Assembly (NCBI GenBank): GCA_011391855.1
Contig: JAABPT010000011.1
Coordinates: 1-26,666 of the forward strand
Length of the DNA stretch: 26,666 nt
Direction of reading: 5' to 3'
Source: Burkholderiales bacterium
GTDB taxonomy: Bacteria > Pseudomonadota > Gammaproteobacteria > Burkholderiales > Burkholderiaceae_C
Made by a program: the position numbers and the translations under genes. Under the pieces are notes generated by a model that had not been told where the DNA came from, searched no databases, and saw only the letters and a program-made list of their open reading frames with translations. Shown here one piece after another: positions 21,250-26,666 of the stretch. Position 1 is the first letter of the stretch; each line of letters begins with the position of its first letter.

Positions 21250-22758
21250 CTAGCGCACGACCTTCACCGGCTGCCCCGGCCGCGGTTCGGCGCCGCCGGC
21301 GTACGCGCTGTTGAGCAGCTTCAGTTGCGCCTCGGCCTGCGTCGTCAGCGGCGAAGAGCGGGCCAGCTCGGCGAAGCCGCCGAGCGGAAAGCTGACCGTC
21401 TTCAGCATCCACGGCCGCGCCGCGGCACGCTCGGCCGCACTCAGGGGCCGGAACGAGGCCTCGGCCTCGCTCAAGCCGGCAGCGCTGCGCTGCAGTGCGG
21501 CCGCGTCGCGGCCGCCGCGGTTCAGCAGGTAGTTGCGGCCGTCCGGCCCACTGACCAGCAGCACGCGCACGGCCTGGGTCTGGCCCTGATCGTTGCGTCT
21601 TGCGCCGGTGAACTGGGTGGCCGCCAGGCCATGGATCTGGCGCTGCTCGACCCGCCCTTCCGTGGGCTTGACGAGGTTGCGGATGATCTCCTCGTGCGTC
21701 TTGCCGGCCTGGGCCGGCACCAGCCGCACCACGAGCCCGGCGTCGCCGGCCCCGTTGACCACGGCGATGGCTTCCGTGGTGTTCTGGATGCGCCAGCCCT
21801 GCGGCGCGGTGAGCGCGATGCCCAGTTCTTCATGGAAGAAATCACGCCCCCGCGTCACGCCCTGGGCGCGGCTTTCGCCGAAATTCATGCCGTCGATGGC
21901 CTGCAGGTAGCGCGCGCGGCCGTCGTCGCCGTAGTCGCCCTGGTAGCCGGCGGCGATGCGGCGGATATCGGCCAGCCGCTGGTCGTTGCTGGGGTGCGAG
22001 GCCAGCCAGTTGGCGCCTGACGGCGCGGCGCGGCCCTCGGCCCGGGCCAGGTCGGCGGCGAACTGCTCCTGGCTCTTGAGCACGCCGATGACGTCGACCA
22101 TGTTGCTCGGGTTGTAGCGGTTGCGCGCCAGGTACTCGGCGCCCAGCTGGTCGGCCTGCAACTCCTGTTCGCGGCTGTAGGTGGCCAGCCAGCCTGCGGC
22201 GGCAGTCTGCGACACCTGGCTGGCCGCCTGCGTGGCACCGCCCACGCCCTGGCTTTCGAGCACGGCGCCCAGCACCGTGGCGGCCAGCACGCCCAGCCCG
22301 GCGTCCTGCTGCCGGGTGGCGCGCTGCGCGCCGTGGCGCGCCGTGACGTGGCCGATCTCGTGGCCGATGACGCCGGCCAGTTCGGCTTCGCTGTCCAGAT
22401 AGGCCATGAGGCCGCGCGTGATGTAGACGTAGCCGCCGGGCAATGCGAAGGCGTTGATCTCGGTGCTGTCGAGCACGGTGAAGGTCCACGGCAGCTGGCT
22501 GCGGTGCGACAGCTTGGCCAGCTTCTGTCCGACGCCGTTCACATAGGCCTGCAAGGCCGGGTTGGCATAGGCGCCGTATTCGGCCAGCACCTGCTCGTGC
22601 GCCTTCCTGCCTTCGGCGATCTCGGTGGCCTCGTCCATCACCGTGCGCTCTTCGCGCCCGGTCACCGGATTGACCACGGTCGTGCCGCAGCCCAGCAGCA
22701 GTGCGGTGCCCAGCAGGGCGGCCGAAAGGGTTCGGGACCAATGGCGAATGAGTGGCAT
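21250..22758 (-). CDS. Periplasmic M48-family metalloprotease lipoprotein
   Basis: A 502-residue protein starting at ATG 22758 (MPLIRHWSRT), with GGAG 8 nt upstream. It has a lipobox LLLGC (Cys24). The zinc protease core shows LDSTEINAFALPGGYVYITR, the catalytic HEIGH (133-137) in GVIGHEIGHVTARHG, and a downstream zinc-ligand helix SREQELQADQLGAEYLARN. After about residue 250 comes a C-terminal region of about 240 residues with TAPQGWRIQNT, common in M48 proteins that lack the TPR repeats of BepA. BepA/LoiP-like enzymes degrade misassembled outer-membrane proteins. This one would be anchored in the periplasm and do similar quality control (inference). It is monocistronic, divergent from the MFS gene. 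Confidence 0.93.
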   Translation of the reverse strand: MPLIRHWSRTLSAALLGTALLLGCGTTVVNPVTGREERTVMDEATEIAEGRKAHEQVLAEYGAYANPALQAYVNGVGQKLAKLSHRSQLPWTFTVLDSTEINAFALPGGYVYITRGLMAYLDSEAELAGVIGHEIGHVTARHGAQRATRQQDAGLGVLAATVLGAVLESQGVGGATQAASQVSQTAAAGWLATYSREQELQADQLGAEYLARNRYNPSNMVDVIGVLKSQEQFAADLARAEGRAAPSGANWLASHPSNDQRLADIRRIAAGYQGDYGDDGRARYLQAIDGMNFGESRAQGVTRGRDFFHEELGIALTAPQGWRIQNTTEAIAVVNGAGDAGLVVRLVPAQAGKTHEEIIRNLVKPTEGRVEQRQIHGLAATQFTGARRNDQGQTQAVRVLLVSGPDGRNYLLNRGGRDAAALQRSAAGLSEAEASFRPLSAAERAAARPWMLKTVSFPLGGFAELARSSPLTTQAEAQLKLLNSAYAGGAEPRPGQPVKVVR

Positions 22759-22825
22759 ACCGTGCGCTCCTGGGTGGCGAATGACAAGGACAAGCCTACT
22801 GCGACGGCTCCATACTCGCTGTGAG

Positions 22826-24073
22826 ATGTCGCAAGCCGAACCGTCGACCCCGGGCCGCGTGGAGCCGACTGTCGTCGTCATTGCCGCCGGCGTCTGTGCG
22901 GCACTGCACATCGGCAAGCTGCCGCCGGCCATCACCACCTTGGGTGAAGCAATGGGACTGACGCTCGTGCAGGCCGGCTTCCTGCTCTCGCTGGTGCAGG
23001 CCGCCGGCATGACGCTGGGCCTGGCCTTCGGTGCCGTGGCCGACGGCCTGGGGCTGCGCCGCAGCATGATCGCGGGCCTGTGTGTGCTGGGCGTGGCCAG
23101 CGGGCTGGGGGGTGCCGCCACGGGCGTGCCGGTGCTGATGCTGCTGCGGGTGCTGGAAGGCTTCGGTTTCCTGCTCGTGGTGCTGCCGGCGCCGGGCCTG
23201 GTGCGACAACTCGTGGCGCCGGGGCGGGTGTCGCTGATGCTGGGCGTGTGGGGCGCCTACATGCCGTTGGCCACAGCGCTGGCCCTGCTCTGCGGGCCGT
23301 TGTTGATCGCGCTGCTGGGCTGGCGCGGCTGGTGGTGGGGCCTGGGGGGCTTGTCGCTGGCGGCGGCCGCGGCCGTGGCGCGCGCCGTGCCGGCCGGCCC
23401 GGCGGCGCAGCCCGCCACGCCCGTGACCGAGGCGGCGCGTGCCCCTGCCGCCGCAGCGCCCCCGGGCCGCTGGGCGAGCCGGCTGCGGCAGACGCTGGCC
23501 GCGCCCGGCCCCTGGCTGGTGGCCATGACCTTTGCGATGTACTCGGGGCAGTGGTTGGCGGTGATCGGCTTCCTGCCGGCGATCTATACCTTGGCCGGGG
23601 TCTCGGGCACCGCCACGGCCGTGCTCACCGCGTTGGCGGCGGCGGCCAATATCGCGGGCAATATCGGCTCCGGGCGGCTGCTGCAGCGTGGCGTGCCGGC
23701 GCCGCGGCTGCTGGTGCTGGGTTTTGCGACCATGGCGTTGGCGGCGCTGGCCGCCTTCGCCGGGGGTGCCGCTGCGGGCCTGCCGGGCTGGCTGAAATAT
23801 CTCGCGGTGTTGTGCTTCTCGGGCGTGGGCGGCCTGATTCCGGCGACGTTGTTTGCGCTGGCACTGCGCCTGGCACCGGGTCCGGCCACGCTGTCCACCA
23901 CCGTGGGCTGGGTGCAGCAGTGGTCGGCGCTGGGTCAGTTCGCCGGGCCGCCCGCGGTGGCCTGGGTGGCCAGCCAGGCCGGCGGCTGGCAATGGACGGG
24001 GCTGGCCACCGCCGCGTGTTCAGGGTTGGGGCTGCTGCTGACCGGTGCCATCGCGCGCCGGCTGCACCCCTGA
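22826..24073 (+). CDS. MFS transporter (CynX/NimT-like)
   Basis: A 415-residue protein from ATG 22826 (MSQAEPSTPG), predicted to have about 12 transmembrane helices. Typical features are a first helix VVVIAAGVCAALHIGKLPPA, the loop motif AVADGLGLRRS between helices 2 and 3 (the MFS motif A position), RVLEGFGFLLVV, and a central hydrophilic loop of about 40 residues (AAQPATPVTEAARAPA). The overall look is closest to cyanate/2-nitroimidazole-type permeases, but the substrate cannot be deduced. The upstream gap with the divergent protease gene is only 67 bp, and there is no strong ribosome-binding site. The next gene, a ChaN-like lipoprotein, starts 62 bp after it. Confidence 0.88.
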   Translation: MSQAEPSTPGRVEPTVVVIAAGVCAALHIGKLPPAITTLGEAMGLTLVQAGFLLSLVQAAGMTLGLAFGAVADGLGLRRSMIAGLCVLGVASGLGGAATGVPVLMLLRVLEGFGFLLVVLPAPGLVRQLVAPGRVSLMLGVWGAYMPLATALALLCGPLLIALLGWRGWWWGLGGLSLAAAAAVARAVPAGPAAQPATPVTEAARAPAAAAPPGRWASRLRQTLAAPGPWLVAMTFAMYSGQWLAVIGFLPAIYTLAGVSGTATAVLTALAAAANIAGNIGSGRLLQRGVPAPRLLVLGFATMALAALAAFAGGAAAGLPGWLKYLAVLCFSGVGGLIPATLFALALRLAPGPATLSTTVGWVQQWSALGQFAGPPAVAWVASQAGGWQWTGLATAACSGLGLLLTGAIARRLHP

Positions 24074-24135
24074 AGGATGCGGGGGCGACGCGGCGCGGGT
24101 CGCGCGCCTTCAGGGCAGCGGCCTACACTGGGCCG

Positions 24136-24981
24136 ATGCCGATCTTGTCGAGTCAGACCATGCCGTTTCCACGCCTGCGCGGCCACCGTGTTGCCGCATC
24201 CGCCACGGCGTTGCTGGCCGCACTGCTCGCCGTGACCGTGGGTTGCGCGAACCCGCCGCCCCAGGCGGAACTGCGCCTGGAGCAACCGGTGGTCCTGCTC
24301 GGCGAGGTACACGACAACGCCGTGCAACACGCCTTGCGGTTGCAGGCCTTCGAGACGCTGCTGGCCAGCGGCGCGCGGCCGGCGCTGGTGATGGAACAGT
24401 TCGACCGCGAACGGCAGCCGGCGATCGATGCGCTGCGCGCCCAGTCGTCGGCGCCCGACGCCGACGCCCTGATCGCCGCGGCCGGCGGCAGCGGCTGGCA
24501 GTGGTCGTTCTACCGGCCCTTCGTGGCGCTGGCGCTGCAGCACGGACTGCCGATCGTGGCCGCCAACGTTTCGCGCGACGATGCGCGCAAGGTCATGGGC
24601 GCCGGGCTGAAGGCCCATGGGTTCAGCGATGCCGTCGCGCCTGAGGTGCTGCAGGCGTTGGCGGCCGATATCGAAGGCAGTCACTGCGGCATGATCAACG
24701 CTGCCACCGCCAACCGCATGGCGCTGGCCCAGGTGGCGCGCGATCAGGCCATGGCCGCGGCCGTGGAGCGACATGCCGACCGCGGCGCCCTGCTGCTGGC
24801 CGGCAACGGCCATGTGCGCACCGACGCTGGCGTGCCGCTCTGGCTGACGCCGGCCACGCGTGCGCGCAGTGAAGCCATCGGACTGCTGGAGCGGGGCGCG
24901 TCTGGGCGGGGCCAATACGACCGCGTGCTGCTGACGGCCGCGCAGGAACGGCCGGACCCTTGCGCGGGCCTGCGGCGCTGA
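24136..24981 (+). CDS. ChaN-family haem-binding lipoprotein
   Basis: 281 residues from ATG 24136, or 273 from ATG 24160 (MPFPRLRGHR), which gives a more typical signal peptide. TACACT at 24124 resembles a -10 box, so the first ATG could be almost leaderless. The lipid-anchor Cys is 37 in VTVGCANPP. Family motifs are VVLLGEVHDN, ALVMEQFDRERQPAI, GWQWSFYRPFVALAL, IVAANVSRDDARKV, GSHCGMI and LLAGNGHVRTDAGVPLWL. ChaN of Campylobacter jejuni binds paired haems as a dimer and was proposed to work with a TonB-dependent receptor; most homologues are untested. The receptor in this window is 19 kb away, so no operon link is seen. It converges with the phosphodiesterase gene, leaving 9 bp between stops. 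Confidence 0.87.
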   Translation: MPILSSQTMPFPRLRGHRVAASATALLAALLAVTVGCANPPPQAELRLEQPVVLLGEVHDNAVQHALRLQAFETLLASGARPALVMEQFDRERQPAIDALRAQSSAPDADALIAAAGGSGWQWSFYRPFVALALQHGLPIVAANVSRDDARKVMGAGLKAHGFSDAVAPEVLQALAADIEGSHCGMINAATANRMALAQVARDQAMAAAVERHADRGALLLAGNGHVRTDAGVPLWLTPATRARSEAIGLLERGASGRGQYDRVLLTAAQERPDPCAGLRR

Positions 24982-24990
24982 AGCCGGAGT

Positions 24991-25782
24991 TCAGTCCGCG
25001 TACGTCATCACCTGCCCGGGGGCGAGCGCGCGGATGCGATGCCGCCCACCCACCTGGGCCGCGATCTCCGACATCACCGCGTCCACCTCGCCCGGCTTGA
25101 TGTGGGTGATGAAGACGTCGGTGGGCGCGGCCAGGCAGGCCAGTTCGCGCTGCAGCTGCGCTGGGCAAAGGTGCTTGCTGATCGAGGCGAGCGCCGTTTC
25201 GTCGTCGCCGAAGGCGGTTTCGATGACGAGTGCGGCCATCGGCAGCGAAGCCAGCCGTTGCCACAGCGCCGGGTTGGGGCCGGTATCGCCCGTGAAGACC
25301 CAGGCGCCGCCGCCGGGCTGGCGGGCCAGCACCGCATAGCCCACGGCCGGCACGGTGTGGCTGGCCGGCAGCACTTCGACGCGGCGGCTGCCCAGCTGCA
25401 ATACCTGACCGACTTCGATGGCATGAAACTGCAGCACCGGGTGGGCCTTGTCGGGCAGCTGCGTGAAGTCGGGCCAGATGACGCCGTTGAAGATGTGCAG
25501 GCGCAAGGCCGCGATCGTGGCGGCCAGCGCATGCACCTGCACCGGGGGGCGCTGCGCCGCGTGGCGGCGGCGCGTCACGCTGTCGGCGAGCAGCCCGATG
25601 GCCAGCACGTGGTCGAGGTGCGAATGCGTGACCACGATGTGGTCGATGCGCACCATCTCGTCCAGCGTGAGGTCGCCGACGCCGGTGCCGGCGTCGATGA
25701 GGATGCTGTCGTCGAGCAGGAACGACGTGGTCCGGCTGCCGGCGGCAATCGATCCCGAGCAACCTAGAACGCGGATCTGCAT
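24991..25782 (-). CDS. Metallo-beta-lactamase-fold 3',5'-cyclic-nucleotide phosphodiesterase homologue
   Basis: A 263-residue protein from ATG 25782 (MQIRVLGCSG). The frame extends to 25902, but the added 40 residues lack coding character. The zinc-site motif HSHLDH (53-58) in VVTHSHLDHVLAIG matches the class II cyclic nucleotide phosphodiesterase pattern. Further metal and active-site elements are LPASHTVPAVGYA, FTGDTGPN, VIETAFGDDE and FITHIKPGE. Class II enzymes such as yeast PDE1 and Vibrio CpdP hydrolyse cAMP or cGMP. Other MBL-fold hydrolases such as RNase Z relatives share much of this, so the substrate needs testing. Cytoplasmic; no signal peptide. No clear ribosome-binding site at the chosen start. 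The 157-bp gap to the FHA gene holds no other gene. Confidence 0.82.
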   Translation of the reverse strand: MQIRVLGCSGSIAAGSRTTSFLLDDSILIDAGTGVGDLTLDEMVRIDHIVVTHSHLDHVLAIGLLADSVTRRRHAAQRPPVQVHALAATIAALRLHIFNGVIWPDFTQLPDKAHPVLQFHAIEVGQVLQLGSRRVEVLPASHTVPAVGYAVLARQPGGGAWVFTGDTGPNPALWQRLASLPMAALVIETAFGDDETALASISKHLCPAQLQRELACLAAPTDVFITHIKPGEVDAVMSEIAAQVGGRHRIRALAPGQVMTYAD

Positions 25783-25939
25783 GGCAAAGGGGAAGCGGGA
25801 CGGCGTGGGCAGCGGACTGAGGTTCGGATGCTGAGGCGGTGCGTGCCCGGGCGCAAGCCACCAATGCCACGATCGGCCGGCGGCAGGCGCCGATCGGCGC
25901 ACGCGCCGTGAACCCCGTCACGACGCGTGCAGTGCCGGC

Positions 25940-26620
25940 TTACCGGGAGATGAACTGCATCTGGGTGCCGGCCAGTTCAATGACGTCGCCGTTGCGCAGC
26001 GGCACCGAGTCGCCGACCAGCGGCACGCCATTGATGCTGGGCCGTGCCACGCCTTCCACGTGCGCAAAGGCATAGCCGGTGGGCCGCCGGGTGATGGAAG
26101 CCACCTGCACCCCGGGCTTGCCGACCGTGGTGACGACCTTGGTCAGCGTCACTTCGCGACCGGCCGCCGCACCGTTGAGCACCTTGATCGAGGCGCTGGG
26201 TGCCGACGCCGCCGTCCCCGGCCCGGCGCCACCGATCAGGCCCGGATGCGCCGACTGCGAGGGGTGGTGAGAGCCCAGCGGCGGCGCGCTGCTGCCCGGC
26301 CGCATGATCATCGTCTTCTCGTACTCGCCGCTCTCGTCGACCAGGTACTTGATCTTGTATTTGCCCACTTCCACGGTGTCGTTGTGGGTGAGCAACTGCT
26401 TCTTGATCGCCTTGCCGTTGATGTAGGTGCCGTTGGTGCTGTTGAGGTCTTCGATGAAGACGTCGGCGCCCACCATCTGCAGCACGGCGTGTTCGCCGCT
26501 GACGGCCAGGTTGTCGATGACGATGTCGTTGTAGGGACGACGCCCGAGCGTGGTCTTGTCCTTCGTGATCTGGACTTCCTTGATGACCACTCCGTCGAGC
26601 GAAACGACCAGCTTGCCCAT
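25940..26620 (-). CDS. Protein with canonical FHA domain and a second, degenerate FHA-like domain
   Basis: A 226-residue protein with a strong GAGGTG ribosome-binding site 5 nt before ATG 26620. Residues about 3-92 form a textbook FHA domain: TLGRRPYNDIVID, Ser41 and His44 in AVSGEHAVLQ, and NSTNGTYING (60-69), the residues that bind phosphothreonine peptides. After a flexible Ser/Pro/Gly linker (about 105-142), residues about 143-226 look like a second FHA fold: TVGKPGVQVASITRRPTGY, then INGVPL and LRNGDVIELAG. It lacks the Ser-x-x-His and Asn-Gly pair in canonical form. Such proteins act as adaptors for Ser/Thr kinases, secretion or division complexes. No kinase or type VI secretion gene is in view; the upstream neighbour lies beyond the window edge. 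Confidence 0.9.
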   Translation of the reverse strand: MGKLVVSLDGVVIKEVQITKDKTTLGRRPYNDIVIDNLAVSGEHAVLQMVGADVFIEDLNSTNGTYINGKAIKKQLLTHNDTVEVGKYKIKYLVDESGEYEKTMIMRPGSSAPPLGSHHPSQSAHPGLIGGAGPGTAASAPSASIKVLNGAAAGREVTLTKVVTTVGKPGVQVASITRRPTGYAFAHVEGVARPSINGVPLVGDSVPLRNGDVIELAGTQMQFISR

Positions 26621-26666
26621 GCATCACCTCAGTTCAACCTGCTGCTGGCCGCACCAGGTTCGACGC

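Noticed and set aside
1..26666. CRISPR arrays, insertion sequences, integrase genes, attachment sites and tRNA genes
   Set aside because: None was found on reading either strand. The only repeats are short tandem units and hairpins listed as features.

Overview
The window looks like a chromosome segment of a high-GC betaproteobacterium, most likely Burkholderiales (Comamonadaceae or Sphaerotilaceae type). This rests on GC-rich codon use throughout, the small envelope and stress families present (DUF1328, DUF3185, DUF883, DUF4398-OmpA, BON lipoprotein), an Ala/Pro-rich ProQ homologue and a paired TIGR04283/TIGR04282 glycosyltransferase locus. Genes are dense, with no gap over 300 bp. I see no tRNA, rRNA, CRISPR array, insertion sequence or phage gene. 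All family names come from reading motifs by eye, not from database searches.

Left edge (1-2587, minus strand): a beta-class adenine DNA methyltransferase of the type III Mod kind, followed with a 4-bp GTGA overlap by an AlbA_2/Schlafen-fold ATP-binding protein that runs off the window. This is probably part of a restriction or defence operon. The target-recognition part of the methyltransferase has clearly lower GC than its flanks. Next (2760-7088) a TonB-dependent receptor and a PAT/AmpG-type MFS permease diverge from a shared intergenic region and may form an uptake pair. A small AhpD-like protein follows (7223-7570), then a minus-strand unit of gshA (glutamate-cysteine ligase) and an outer-membrane beta-barrel protein (7593-10138).

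Centre (10333-14661): a GT2 glycosyltransferase is translationally coupled to a DUF2064/TIGR04282 enzyme. The reading frame of the latter continues without a stop codon into a ProQ/FinO RNA-binding protein. Convergent with it, overlapping by 17 bp, is a NERD-domain SF1 helicase. From 14869 to 17454 lies a minus-strand cluster of small envelope proteins: BON lipoprotein, DUF4398-OmpA lipoprotein, DUF4398 lipoprotein, DUF883-like membrane protein and a 54-residue DUF1328 protein. Several of them are separated by terminator-like hairpins. It is followed by a CHASE3 histidine kinase, a divergent NarL/LuxR response regulator and a stand-alone receiver protein (17631-20113). Beyond these come two more small envelope proteins (20405-21209). 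A GTAGGAC motif occurs upstream of three of the small-protein genes and could be the binding site of the local regulator.

Right part (21250-26620): a periplasmic M48 metalloprotease lipoprotein, a divergent MFS transporter, a ChaN-like haem-binding lipoprotein, a metallo-beta-lactamase-fold cyclic-nucleotide phosphodiesterase homologue and a protein with one canonical and one degenerate FHA domain. These look like ordinary, mostly monocistronic housekeeping or accessory genes.
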